Assembly (NCBI RefSeq): GCF_019898765.1
Contig: NZ_JAIOKB010000004.1
Span: 310,001-374,000, forward strand
Source of the DNA: Sphingomonas yunnanensis
GTDB taxonomy: Bacteria; Pseudomonadota; Alphaproteobacteria; Sphingomonadales; Sphingomonadaceae
Length of the DNA stretch: 64,000 nucleotides
Direction of reading: 5' to 3'
The notes under the pieces were generated by a model that did no database searches, was not told the DNA's origin, and saw only the letters and a program-made list of their open reading frames with translations. This document shows, one piece after another, positions 53,150-61,755 of this stretch; the stretch's first letter is position 1; each line of letters starts with the position of its first letter. Made by a program: the position numbers and the translations under genes.

Positions 53150-54607
53150 TTATGCCACGCGGCGCGGCGGGGCGAAGCGGCGCTGGCCGACGCGCGCGCG
53201 CTTGGCCTGGTACAGCAGCACATCGGCGCGCCGCGCGAGGTCGCGCAGCGAGTGGCAGTCGTCGTCGAAGGCCGCGATGCCGACCGAACCGGCGCTCGTC
53301 ATCGTCACGCCGTTCGCCTCGACCGCGACTCGCAGCGCCGCCTCGACCCGCTCGCGCAGCGAGTCGAGGCCCGCGAGCAGCGCGGGGTCCTCGACGATCA
53401 GCGCGAACTCGTCGCCGCCGATCCGCGCCGCGAGCGTGCCGCTCAGCCACGGCTCGGACAGCGCCGCGCCGGTGAGCCGCAACACGTCGTCGCCGGCGGC
53501 GTGGCCCAGCGTGTCGTTGATCGCCTTGAAGCCGTCGAGGTCGATCAGCACAAGATGGAGCGGGGTGCGATCACGGCGCGCTCGCGCCATCGCATAGTCG
53601 AGCGCGCGGTCGAAGGCGGCGCGGTTGGCCAAGCCGGTGAGCGCGTCGGTATCGGCGGCGTGACGCAGCTGCACTTCGAGCGCGTGGCGGTCGGTGATGT
53701 CCTGGAACACGCCGATCATGCCGACGACCTCGCCGTCGACGAGCTCGGGGTCGCCCATCGAGCGGACGCGCAGCGTACGCCCGTCGGCGGTGACGAAGTC
53801 GCTCTCGAAATCGAAGCGCCGACCGTCGCGGATCGCCGCCGCGATCGTGGTGGCGATGCCGTCACGCACGGCTGCGGGATAGAAGGTGAGTGCGCGCGAC
53901 AGGTCGGGCTTCTCCCCCAGGGGCAGGCCATGGATGCGGTAGACGTTGTCCGACCATTCCAGCGACTGATCCGCGATCGACAGCCGCCACGAGCCGATCA
54001 TCGCGATCTGCTCGGCCTGGCGGAAGACATGGTCCTGCCGCGCGAGCCGCGTGACGAGCAGCTCGCCCGTGGTGGCGATATGGATCGCCTTGAGCGCGGT
54101 GCGGCGCGCCTCCAGCAGCGCCTCGGCGAGCGCGGCGAGGTGGCGCAGCGCGGCGCGCGCCGGCTCGTCGAGCGTCCTCGGCGCGACGTCGATGGCGCAC
54201 AGCGTGCCAACGGTGTGGCGCGCGCCGTCCTGGCCCAACACGTTGACGGGCGCGCCGGCGTAGAAGCGCAGCCCCTTGTCCACCACCAATGGACTGGTGC
54301 CGAAGCGCGGGTCGGCCGCGAGATCCTCGATCACCACCATGTCGCGCTCGGCAACGGTGCGGTCGCAGAAAGCGATGTCGCGCTGAAGCTCGCGCGTCTC
54401 GGTCGGCCGCGCGCTTGCCTTGATCCACAGCCGGTCGCGGTCGACCAGGTTGAGCAGCGCGATGGGGCAGCCGAGCAGCTGCGCGGCGAGGGCGACCAGC
54501 GCGTCGAACTCCTTCTCTGGCTCGCTGTCGAGCAGCGCGAGCGCGTTCAGCGCGGCGAGGCGGCTCGACTCGTCCGCGGAAGCCGTGGGAGAAGGAAGGA
54601 TTGTCAT
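53150..54607 (-). CDS. GAF-PAS-GGDEF diguanylate cyclase
   Basis: 485 residues, no membrane segments. N-terminal GAF domain (about 15-165: LALLDSEPEKEFDALVALAA, DIAFCDRTVAERDMVVIEDL), PAS domain (about 200-310, PAC-like VVGMIGVFQDITDRHALE), GGDEF domain (about 320-480) with intact active site ARIGGDEFALI. The RxxD inhibitory site expected just before it is absent (SGTLAA), so product inhibition is unlikely. No EAL domain. Makes cyclic di-GMP in response to signals sensed by GAF or PAS. Confidence 0.92.
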   Translation of the reverse strand: MTILPSPTASADESSRLAALNALALLDSEPEKEFDALVALAAQLLGCPIALLNLVDRDRLWIKASARPTETRELQRDIAFCDRTVAERDMVVIEDLAADPRFGTSPLVVDKGLRFYAGAPVNVLGQDGARHTVGTLCAIDVAPRTLDEPARAALRHLAALAEALLEARRTALKAIHIATTGELLVTRLARQDHVFRQAEQIAMIGSWRLSIADQSLEWSDNVYRIHGLPLGEKPDLSRALTFYPAAVRDGIATTIAAAIRDGRRFDFESDFVTADGRTLRVRSMGDPELVDGEVVGMIGVFQDITDRHALEVQLRHAADTDALTGLANRAAFDRALDYAMARARRDRTPLHLVLIDLDGFKAINDTLGHAAGDDVLRLTGAALSEPWLSGTLAARIGGDEFALIVEDPALLAGLDSLRERVEAALRVAVEANGVTMTSAGSVGIAAFDDDCHSLRDLARRADVLLYQAKRARVGQRRFAPPRRVA

Positions 54608-54696
54608 CGCCGACCTTATGGTTGCCTCCCGTTAATTTACCTTTTCCTCCCGCGCGTAAGCACGCAAATTGCGACGAAAGGAGAAGTTCGACCGCG

Positions 54697-55611
54697 ATGC
54701 TGGACGTCCCGCTGACGCTTGCCGATCATTATGCGATCCATCTCGCGCGCGACCGGCGCCGCTCGGAGCATACGGTCCGCGCCTATCGCGCCACGGCGGC
54801 GCGGCTGCTGGCCTTCCTGTCCGAACACTGGGGCGAGGAGGTGGATCGCGCGCGACTGGCGCGGATCGAGGCGACTGACCTGCGCGCCTACCTCGCGCGG
54901 CGGCGCGGTGCCGGGGTGGGCAGCGGTGCGGGGCTCGGCAATGCCTCGGCGGCACGCGAGCTCTCGGCCGTGCGCGGCTTCCTCGACTGGGCAGGCGGCA
55001 CGGCGACGGCACCGCGGCTGCGCGGACCGCGCGTGCGCAAGGGGGTGCCGCGCCCGATCGGACCGGGCGAGGCGGTCGCCCTTGCCAGCGACGTGGCGGA
55101 GGACAGCGACGAGCCCTGGGTGGCGGCACGCGACTGGGCGGTGCTGCTGCTGCTGTACGGCGCCGGGCTGCGGATCGGCGAGGCGGTGACGTTGCTGAGC
55201 GGGGTGCTGCCGCTCGGGGACACGCTGCGCGTCACCGGCAAGCGCGGCAAGACCCGCGTGGTGCCGCTGCTCGCCGATGTGCGCGCCGCGATCGAGCGCT
55301 ACGCCGCGCTGTGTCCGTGGCCGCTCGCGGCTCAGGCGCCGCTGTTCCGCGGGGTCAAGGGCGGGGCGCTCTCACCCGGCGTGGTACGGCTCAAGGTGCG
55401 CGGCGCGCGCGCGCGGCTGGGGCTGGGTGAGCGCACCACGCCGCACGCGCTGCGCCACAGTTTCGCGACCCATCTGCTCGGCCGGGGAGCCGACCTGCGC
55501 GCGCTGCAGGAGCTGCTCGGCCATGCCAGCCTGAGCTCGACCCAGGTCTACACGGCGGTCGACGCGGCGCACCTGCTCGACGTCTATCGCGCCGCGCACC
55601 CGAGGGGGTGA
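54697..55611 (+). CDS. xerC: Tyrosine recombinase XerC
   Basis: 304 residues. Chromosome dimer resolution recombinase. N-terminal SAM-like core-binding domain (about 8-110, SEHTVRAYRATAARLLAFL), catalytic domain with the RKHRH-Y set: LRIGEA, GKRGKTR, HALRHSFATHLL, LLGHASLSSTQVY with the nucleophile tyrosine in VYTAVD. ATG 54697 has AAAGGAGAAG upstream. Length and position near priA fit the housekeeping XerC rather than a mobile-element integrase. Confidence 0.9.
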   Translation: MLDVPLTLADHYAIHLARDRRRSEHTVRAYRATAARLLAFLSEHWGEEVDRARLARIEATDLRAYLARRRGAGVGSGAGLGNASAARELSAVRGFLDWAGGTATAPRLRGPRVRKGVPRPIGPGEAVALASDVAEDSDEPWVAARDWAVLLLLYGAGLRIGEAVTLLSGVLPLGDTLRVTGKRGKTRVVPLLADVRAAIERYAALCPWPLAAQAPLFRGVKGGALSPGVVRLKVRGARARLGLGERTTPHALRHSFATHLLGRGADLRALQELLGHASLSSTQVYTAVDAAHLLDVYRAAHPRG

Positions 55612-55647
55612 GGTTGAACTCTCCCCGTGCCGGCGAGGATCTGTCCG

Positions 55648-56250
55648 CTATTCGGCGCGCGGCGACCAAGTCACGACGCGGTAGACGTAATAGCCCAGCG
55701 CCAACACCGTCACGACGATCCCGACCGGCCCGACATAGCGGTCGAGCTCGCTGAAGCGGCTGCCGAGATAATAGCCCGCGCCCGCCAGCACCGCGTTCCA
55801 GATGATGCTGCCGAGGAAGGTCATGACGAGGAATCGCCACAGCGGCATCGCCGCCATGCCGGCGGGCAGCGAGATCATCGTGCGAAAGGTCGGCATGAAG
55901 CGAAAGACGAAGATCACCCAGCCGCCATGGTGGTGAAAGAAGTGCTGCACCCGCTCGACGTCCTCCCAGTCCATCGTCAGCCAGCGCCCGTGACGCTCGA
56001 CGAAAGGCCGGAAGCGCGCGTAACCGACGCGTCGGCCGATCACGTACCAGAAGACGTTCCCCGCGGTGGTCCCGGCAGTGCCCCAGAGCAGCAGCGGCAC
56101 CAGCTCCATCTGCCCGCGTGCCACCGCGATGCCGCCCAGCCCCATGATCACCTCGGAGGGAATGGGGGGAACGACATTCTCCAGCGCCATCAGCAGGAAA
56201 ATGCCGAGGTAGCCGCCTTTGACGATCCAGCTGACGATGAACTCGGTCAC
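55648..56250 (-). CDS. DedA family membrane protein
   Basis: 200 residues. Inner-membrane VTT/DedA protein; some members flip undecaprenyl phosphate or other phospholipids. ENVVPPIPSEVIMGLGG (re-entrant helix with the conserved Glu and Pro), GNVFWYVIGRRVGYARF and FRFMPTFRTMISLPAGMAAM with the conserved arginines are present. Follows gshB by 19 bp, so same transcript. Confidence 0.9.
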   Translation of the reverse strand: MTEFIVSWIVKGGYLGIFLLMALENVVPPIPSEVIMGLGGIAVARGQMELVPLLLWGTAGTTAGNVFWYVIGRRVGYARFRPFVERHGRWLTMDWEDVERVQHFFHHHGGWVIFVFRFMPTFRTMISLPAGMAAMPLWRFLVMTFLGSIIWNAVLAGAGYYLGSRFSELDRYVGPVGIVVTVLALGYYVYRVVTWSPRAE

Positions 56251-56269
56251 GTGACCGGCAACGGCGCGG

Positions 56270-57229
56270 TCAGCGCGTCCGTTCCGCGTGGCGGCGCTCG
56301 ATCGCGTCCCAGATGAGACCGGCGACGTCGGTGCCGTCGAACCGCTCGATCGCGACGATACCGGTCGGCGAGGTGACGTTGATCTCGGTCAGCCACTCGC
56401 CGCCGATCACGTCGATGCCGACGAAGATCAGCCCGCGCCGCTTGAGCTCGGGCCCGAGCGCGGCGCAGATCTCGCGCTCGCGCGGCGTGAGCTCGGTCTT
56501 CTCCGCCGAGCCGCCGACCGCGAGGTTGCTGCGGATCTCGCCCTCGCCGGGGAGCCGGTTGATCGCCCCCGCCACCTGGCCGTCGACCAGCACGATGCGC
56601 TTGTCGCCCTTGGCGACGTCGGGGAGGAAGGCCTGGACCATGTGCGGCTCGCGCCACGTCTGGTTGAACACCTCGATCAGCGCGGACAGGTTCTCGCCTT
56701 CGGGGCCGACGCGGAAGATCGCCTTGCCGCCGTTGCCGTGGAGCGGCTTGACCACGATCGCGCCGTGCTGCCGGAGGAAGGCGCGTGTCTCGTCGAGCGA
56801 GCGAGTCACCAAGGTCGGCGGCATGAAGCGCGCATAGTCGAGCACGAACACCTTTTCAGGCGCGTTGCGCACGCTGGCGGGATCGTTCACCACGATGGTG
56901 CGATCCGCGACCCGCTCGAGCAGGTGGGTGGCGGTGATATAGCCGAGGTCGAACGGCGGATCCTGGCGCATCAGTACCACGTCGGCCGCGTCGTCGAGGT
57001 CGAGCGCCACCGGCTCCTCGAAGCGGAAATGGTCGCCCGGCACGCGCTGGACCGTCACCGGACGCGCGCTGGTCCACAGCCTACCGTCCGACCAGTTGAG
57101 CTGATCGGGGGTATAGTGGAACAGGCGGTGCCCGCGCGCCTGGCCGGCGAGCATCAGCGCGAAGGTCGAGTCGCCGGCGATGTTGATCTGGTCGAGCGGG
57201 TCCATCTGGACCGCGACGGTGAGCGCCAT
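56270..57229 (-). CDS. gshB: Glutathione synthase
   Basis: 319 residues. ATP-grasp ligase joining gamma-glutamylcysteine and glycine. N-terminal substrate domain (VAVQMDPLDQINIAGDSTFA, VLMRQDPPFDLGYITATHLLE), ATP-grasp core with VVKPLHGNGGKAIFRV, and C-terminal FVGIDVIGGEWLTEINVTSPTG with Mg ligands. Second step of glutathione synthesis, supplying the GST at 17.6 kb. In one direction with yraN and dedA. Confidence 0.95.
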   Translation of the reverse strand: MALTVAVQMDPLDQINIAGDSTFALMLAGQARGHRLFHYTPDQLNWSDGRLWTSARPVTVQRVPGDHFRFEEPVALDLDDAADVVLMRQDPPFDLGYITATHLLERVADRTIVVNDPASVRNAPEKVFVLDYARFMPPTLVTRSLDETRAFLRQHGAIVVKPLHGNGGKAIFRVGPEGENLSALIEVFNQTWREPHMVQAFLPDVAKGDKRIVLVDGQVAGAINRLPGEGEIRSNLAVGGSAEKTELTPREREICAALGPELKRRGLIFVGIDVIGGEWLTEINVTSPTGIVAIERFDGTDVAGLIWDAIERRHAERTR

Positions 57230-57311
57230 GGACTGTCCCTTTCCGGCAGAGCGATGCGCCGGCAGGTAGGGCCGTGCTTGGCCAATGTCACGCGGGTGAT
57301 CTTTCGGAGAG

Positions 57312-57683
57312 TCAGCCGATCCAGGCGTTCTCGATGTGGCGCGGGCGCGTGCCTGGCGCCAGCAGCAGCACGTCGACGCGAATGTCGTCGCCCGGCAGCG
57401 CGTAGCGCGGCATCAGCAGCTCGGCGGCCGCCGCGACGCGCGCGAGCCGGCGCTCGTCGATCGCGGCGTCGAGCTCGGCGACGGTGCGCCGTGCCTTGAC
57501 CTCGACGAAGGCGACCAGCGCGCCGCGCCGTGCCACCAGGTCGACCTCGCCCGCGGGGGTGCGCACGCGACGGTCGAGGATCTGCCAGCCCTGCAGCCGA
57601 AGCCACCAGGCGGCGAGCCGCTCGCCGCGCCGCCCCGCCGCCTCGGCGTCGCGGCGGTCTAAAAGGGAGCGGGGGCGGCGCAT
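57312..57683 (-). CDS. YraN family protein (UPF0102)
   Basis: 123 residues. Predicted nuclease-like fold: GRRGERLAAWWLRLQGW, then GEVDLVARRGALVAFVEVKARR, carrying the D..E-x-K pattern of PD-(D/E)XK enzymes. Function unknown. Usually close to rsmI and the LpoA-like gene; here three other genes lie between them. Confidence 0.88.
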   Translation of the reverse strand: MRRPRSLLDRRDAEAAGRRGERLAAWWLRLQGWQILDRRVRTPAGEVDLVARRGALVAFVEVKARRTVAELDAAIDERRLARVAAAAELLMPRYALPGDDIRVDVLLLAPGTRPRHIENAWIG

Positions 57684-57735
57684 GACCGCGGCGTGCCCGA
57701 CCCGACCGGGCGCGGCAAGCGCGAGCTGGCCCGGC

Positions 57736-58185
57736 TCAGCGGATCGGTTCGCTCTGCCGGTGCAGATAGGCGATCAGGTCGGCGCGATCGAGCGGGTCGC
57801 GCACGCCGGGAAAGCGCATCGCGGTACCGGGCGCGACGGCGGCCGGGTCGGTGAGCCAGGCGTCCATCGCGGCGTCGGTCCAGCGGCCGCCGCGCCCACG
57901 CAGCGCGGCGGTGTAGCCGTATCGCGGGCTCACCCCGGCGACGGGCGCGCCCATCGCGCCGTGCAGGTTGGGGCCGTTTCGATCCCCTGCGGCCGCGCCG
58001 ATGGTATGGCAGGCGGCGCATTGCCCGAACAGCCGCGCGCCGCGGCCAGCGTCTGCGGCGGCGAGCCGCGTCGCGAGCGTCGGGTTCGCGGCCAGCGCCT
58101 TCCGCCGCGCCGCCACGTCACCGTCGCCGCAGCCGGCGAGCAGCGCCAGGACGGCCGCCACGAGCGAGGCGCGCCGCCCGATCAC
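57736..58185 (-). CDS. Class I c-type cytochrome, probable lipoprotein
   Basis: 149 residues. Signal sequence with lipobox LLAGC (Cys at residue 19), then a cytochrome c domain with heme motif CAACH (near residue 56) and a downstream Met ligand in GTAMRFPG. Resembles mono-heme cytochrome c550/c2 carriers; likely anchored to the membrane on the periplasmic side. The start overlaps the DUF983 stop by four bases (ATGA). Confidence 0.9.
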   Translation of the reverse strand: MIGRRASLVAAVLALLAGCGDGDVAARRKALAANPTLATRLAAADAGRGARLFGQCAACHTIGAAAGDRNGPNLHGAMGAPVAGVSPRYGYTAALRGRGGRWTDAAMDAWLTDPAAVAPGTAMRFPGVRDPLDRADLIAYLHRQSEPIR

Positions 58186-58631
58186 TGGTCGAAGTCGCTC
58201 TCGCCGGAGGTCCCGTGCAGGTCAGACCAGAGCCCGCGCGTCCCCGCCTCCTGCGCGCGGTTGACATATTGCGACGCGACCAGCCAGCCCTTGATCGGGC
58301 GCAGCGGCAGCAGCGTACCCAGCGTCATCACAGGCACCGAGGTGACGAGATGCACCCAGGCGGGCGGCTCGAAGGCGACCTGGAGCCACACGACGAAGGC
58401 GGTCAGCGGCAGCGCGATGATGCACAGCGAGAAGAAGGCGGGGCCGTCGTCGGGCGCGGCGAAGCGATAGTCCAGCCCGCAATGATCACAGCGCGGCACC
58501 ACCTTGAGCCACGACGCGAACATCCTGCCTTCGCCGCAGCGCGGGCAGCGGCCGCGCCAGCCCGAGCGGATGATCCACCAGAAGCGGTCTCGGCCGGTGG
58601 GCACGACGGGGGACGGGGGTGACGGTTCCAT
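58182..58631 (-). CDS. DUF983 family zinc-ribbon membrane protein
   Basis: 149 residues from ATG 58631. N-terminal zinc ribbon (CPRCGEGRMF and CDHCGLDY), then two membrane helices (about 78-97 and 103-122). DUF983 proteins often occur near cytochrome oxidase or respiratory genes; function unknown. Translationally coupled to the cytochrome c gene. Confidence 0.88.
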   Translation of the reverse strand: MEPSPPSPVVPTGRDRFWWIIRSGWRGRCPRCGEGRMFASWLKVVPRCDHCGLDYRFAAPDDGPAFFSLCIIALPLTAFVVWLQVAFEPPAWVHLVTSVPVMTLGTLLPLRPIKGWLVASQYVNRAQEAGTRGLWSDLHGTSGESDFDQ

Positions 58632-58789
58632 GCGCTTCGATGTAGGCGCGCTGGCACCCGGATTCGATGGGACAGAACGTCCCACCCGCCGTCGCACGGT
58701 CGCCACGCTCCGCCCGATCCGGAGGAAAAAGGGAGTGTGCACAGGCGCCTGGCTTGCCTAGTCTGGGCGTGGCGGACGGGAGAGAGGCG

Positions 58790-59725
58790 ATGGTCGTTCC
58801 CTGTCTGGCAGCGTTGGTCATCGCCGCGGCACAGCTTCCCGCGCCGGTGCCCGGCGTCGCGGCACCGCCGTCGGAGCCGGCGGGCGCGGCTCGCGCCGAT
58901 ACAGACCCTGTGCCCGTGCCCGCGGCGGAACAGCGGCTCGGCGACAACGGCGACATCATCGTCGCCGCGCCCACGCGCAAGGTCATCGGCAACCGGGTGC
59001 GTGCCGCGACCGGCCCGGTATCGCAGAACGTGCCGATCGCGCGCTTCCAGGCGCCCGTCTGCGTCGCGGTGGGCGGCCTGCCGGGCAGGGTATCGGGCGA
59101 GATCGCGCAGCGCATGCTCGAGGACGCCGACGTCGCGGGCATCTCGCTCGCGGGCGAGCGATGCCGTCCCAACACGATGGTGCTGTTCGTCGACGACGCG
59201 CACGCCGAGGTGGCGAGAATGGCCAAGTCCAACCATCGCGCGCTGCTGGGCGTCGGTTTCAGAGCTCGTCGCGCGCTGCTCAAAAGCGCGGGGCCGGCGT
59301 TCGCGTGGCGGCTCACCGAGGTGCGCACGCGCGACGGCGAGACGAGCCTGCCGGGCGACGGTCCGCCGACCTTCCATGTCGCGAGCGCCTCGCGGATCGT
59401 CCAGCCGGTGCGGCAGGACGTGGTCACCGCCGTGCTGATCGTGGAGCGCAAGGCGGTAGTGGGGAAGACGTCGCGTCAGCTCGCCGACTATGCCGCACTG
59501 CGCCTGTTCGCCGGCGCGCGCGAACTGCCCGGCGGCGGGCTCGAGTCGATGCTCACGCTGTTCGGCAGCAGCGCCGAACCGCCGGCGCAACTCACCGCCT
59601 TCGACCGCGGCTATCTGCGCGGCCTGTACACCGGCGCGGCGAACGCCTTCGCCTTCAGCCAGCGCGGTCGGATGGCGGGCGCGATCGCGCGGGAGAACGA
59701 GGCCGGCGCGCCCGCTACCCCTTGA
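58790..59725 (+). CDS. Secreted protein of unknown function
   Basis: 311 residues. ATG 58790 with GGGAGAGAGG upstream. N-terminal signal peptide (MVVPCLAALVIAAAQLPAPV), a Pro/Ala-rich segment, and a folded part starting about residue 60 (DIIVAAPTRKVIGNRV). Cysteines in the mature part sit in APVCVAVGG and GERCRPN and could form a disulfide. I do not recognise the family. Its end overlaps the convergent rsmI end by 11 bp. Confidence 0.75.
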   Translation: MVVPCLAALVIAAAQLPAPVPGVAAPPSEPAGAARADTDPVPVPAAEQRLGDNGDIIVAAPTRKVIGNRVRAATGPVSQNVPIARFQAPVCVAVGGLPGRVSGEIAQRMLEDADVAGISLAGERCRPNTMVLFVDDAHAEVARMAKSNHRALLGVGFRARRALLKSAGPAFAWRLTEVRTRDGETSLPGDGPPTFHVASASRIVQPVRQDVVTAVLIVERKAVVGKTSRQLADYAALRLFAGARELPGGGLESMLTLFGSSAEPPAQLTAFDRGYLRGLYTGAANAFAFSQRGRMAGAIARENEAGAPATP

Positions 59726-60557
59726 GCTCCATAGCCCGCGCGTAGAGCGCGCGGCGATCGAGCCCGAGTGCCTTGGCCACCTCACCCGCCGCCTTGGACG
59801 CGGGCAGGCGAGTGAGCGCCTCGGTCAGTGCGGCGTCGGCATCGTCCGCGCTCGCCGGGGCAGGCGGAGCGGGGGGCGCGATCACGATCACGATCTCGCC
59901 TCTGGGCGGCGCGTCGGCATAGCGCGCTGCCAGCGCGCCGAGCGTGCCGGTCACCGCCTCCTCGAACTTCTTGGTGATCTCGCGACACACCGCCGCCTCG
60001 CGATCGCCCAGCCAATGTGCCAGCGCGGCGAGGCAGGCACCCAGCCGCGGCCCCGATTCGTACAGCACCAGCGTGGCGCGTACCGCCGCGACCTCGCGGA
60101 TCGCCTCGGCGCGCGCCTGCTCCTTGGGCGGGAGGAACCCGAGGAACAGGAAGCGGTCGGTCGGCAGTCCGGCGAGCGTCAGCGCGGCCACCGCGGCGCA
60201 GGCGCCGGGGACGGTGACGACGTGACGCCCCGCCGCGCGTGCCTCGCGCACCAGCTTGTAGCCGGGATCGGAGATCAGCGGCGTGCCCGCGTCGGAGACG
60301 AGCGCGACCACCTCGCTCGCCATCCGCTCGATCAGGCGCGGCCGCACCTCGGCGGCATTGTGGTCGTGATAGGGAGTCATCGGCCGCTTGGTGCCGATGT
60401 GGCGCAGCAGCCCGGCGGTGACCCGCGAATCCTCCACCGCGATGACGTCGGCGGCGGCGAGCACCTCGGCAGCACGCGGCGAGAGATCGCCGAGATTGCC
60501 GATCGGGGTGGCGACGATGTAGAGGCCAGGCGGTAGAGAGTTCACGGGAGTTGTCAT
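59715..60557 (-). CDS. rsmI: 16S rRNA (cytidine-1402-2'-O)-methyltransferase
   Basis: 280 residues. SAM-dependent tetrapyrrole-methylase-fold enzyme modifying C1402 of 16S rRNA. Marks: LYIVATPIGNLGDLSPRA at the N-terminus, VALVSDAGTPLISDPGYKLV, and TLVLYESGPRLGACLAAL. The ATG (complement of 60555-60557) overlaps the ATG of the rightward LpoA-like gene on the other strand, sharing CATG. A GTG four codons in is a possible alternative start. Confidence 0.93.
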   Translation of the reverse strand: MTTPVNSLPPGLYIVATPIGNLGDLSPRAAEVLAAADVIAVEDSRVTAGLLRHIGTKRPMTPYHDHNAAEVRPRLIERMASEVVALVSDAGTPLISDPGYKLVREARAAGRHVVTVPGACAAVAALTLAGLPTDRFLFLGFLPPKEQARAEAIREVAAVRATLVLYESGPRLGACLAALAHWLGDREAAVCREITKKFEEAVTGTLGALAARYADAPPRGEIVIVIAPPAPPAPASADDADAALTEALTRLPASKAAGEVAKALGLDRRALYARAMELKG

Positions 60558-61755
60558 GGCAGAGGCGATCGGGCGGCCGCAATGGTCGAACGCGTGGGGC
60601 CGATTGGTCGCGGTCACCGGCGCGCTGCTGCTCGCGGCCTGCTCGACGGTGGTGCCGCGCGCGCCCGTCGAGGCGCCGCGGCCGCAGACCCAGGCGCCGC
60701 CGCCGCGCGACACCGCGCCCGAGGTGATCAGCGGCCTGCCACAAGACACTGAGCGGCACCGCGTCGCGCTGCTGGTGCCGCTGTCGGGCAGCAACGCCGG
60801 GGTGGGGCGCAGCCTCGCCAACGCCACCCAGCTGGCGCTGCTCGACACGCGCAACGCGCAGGTGCGAATCACCAGCTATGACACCGCCACCGGCGCCGCC
60901 CAGGCGGCGTCGCGCGCGATCGCCGACGGCGCGCAGCTGATCCTCGGGCCGCTGCTGGCCGAGGACGTGCGCGCGGTGGCGCCGATCGCCCGCGCCGCGA
61001 AGGTGCCGGTGCTGTCTTTCTCCAACGACACCGGCGTGGCGGGCGACGGCACCTATGTGCTGGGCTATGCGCCGGCGCAGTCGATCGAGCGCGTGGTCGG
61101 CTTCGCGCGCGCCCGCGGCATGAACAATTTCGGCGGGCTGGTGCCCAACGCGTTGTACGGCAGCCGCGCCTCCACCGCCTTCCTGCGCGCGGTCGAGCAG
61201 GTCGGCGGGCGGGTGGTCTCGCTGCAGACCTATGACCGCGGCCCGGGCGCGCTCAGCGCGGCGGTGCAGCGCATGGCCAAGGACGCGCCGTTCGACGCGA
61301 TCCTGATCGCCGACAGCGCCGGCTCGGCAACCGCGGCGGTGCCGCTGCTCCGGCGCAACAGCCCCTCGGCGCAGGTCCTCGGCACCGAGCTGTGGAACGC
61401 CGACAAGGGCGCCAGCGCGCCGGCGCTGAGCGGCGCGTGGTTCGCCAGCGTCCCCGACGATCTCTATCGCCAATATGCGCGCAACTATCGCACGCGCTTC
61501 AACGCCGCGCCCTATCGGTTGTCCAGTCTCGGCTACGATTCGGTTCTGCTGGTGGTGCGGATCGCGCGCGACTGGCGGCCGGGCACGGCCTTCCCCGAGC
61601 CGCGGCTGCGCGACGCGGACGGCTTCGCCGGGATCGACGGCGCCTTCCGCTTCGGTCGCGACGGCGTGGCCGAGCGCGCGCTCGAGGTGAAGGAGCTGCG
61701 TACCGGCGACGCGGTGGCGGTCTCGCCTGCGCCGACGGGGTTCGCGGGCAAGTGA
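60556..61755 (+). CDS. LpoA-like penicillin-binding protein activator lipoprotein
   Basis: 399 residues. Signal peptide with lipobox LLAAC (Cys near residue 29), Pro-rich linker, and a periplasmic-binding-protein-like domain (about 65-390): RVALLVPLSGSNAGVGRSLANA start, LILGPLLAEDVRAVAPIAR, VPVLSFSNDTGVAG. LpoA-type outer-membrane lipoproteins activate peptidoglycan synthases. GGGAG six bases before the ATG supports the start, which overlaps the rsmI start codon. The stop overlaps the next start (GTGA). Confidence 0.88.
   Translation: MAEAIGRPQWSNAWGRLVAVTGALLLAACSTVVPRAPVEAPRPQTQAPPPRDTAPEVISGLPQDTERHRVALLVPLSGSNAGVGRSLANATQLALLDTRNAQVRITSYDTATGAAQAASRAIADGAQLILGPLLAEDVRAVAPIARAAKVPVLSFSNDTGVAGDGTYVLGYAPAQSIERVVGFARARGMNNFGGLVPNALYGSRASTAFLRAVEQVGGRVVSLQTYDRGPGALSAAVQRMAKDAPFDAILIADSAGSATAAVPLLRRNSPSAQVLGTELWNADKGASAPALSGAWFASVPDDLYRQYARNYRTRFNAAPYRLSSLGYDSVLLVVRIARDWRPGTAFPEPRLRDADGFAGIDGAFRFGRDGVAERALEVKELRTGDAVAVSPAPTGFAGK

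Noticed and set aside
54697..55611. Tyrosine recombinase as integrase of a mobile island
   Set aside because: Length, domain layout and neighbourhood (priA side) fit housekeeping XerC, and no tRNA, att duplication or phage genes adjoin.
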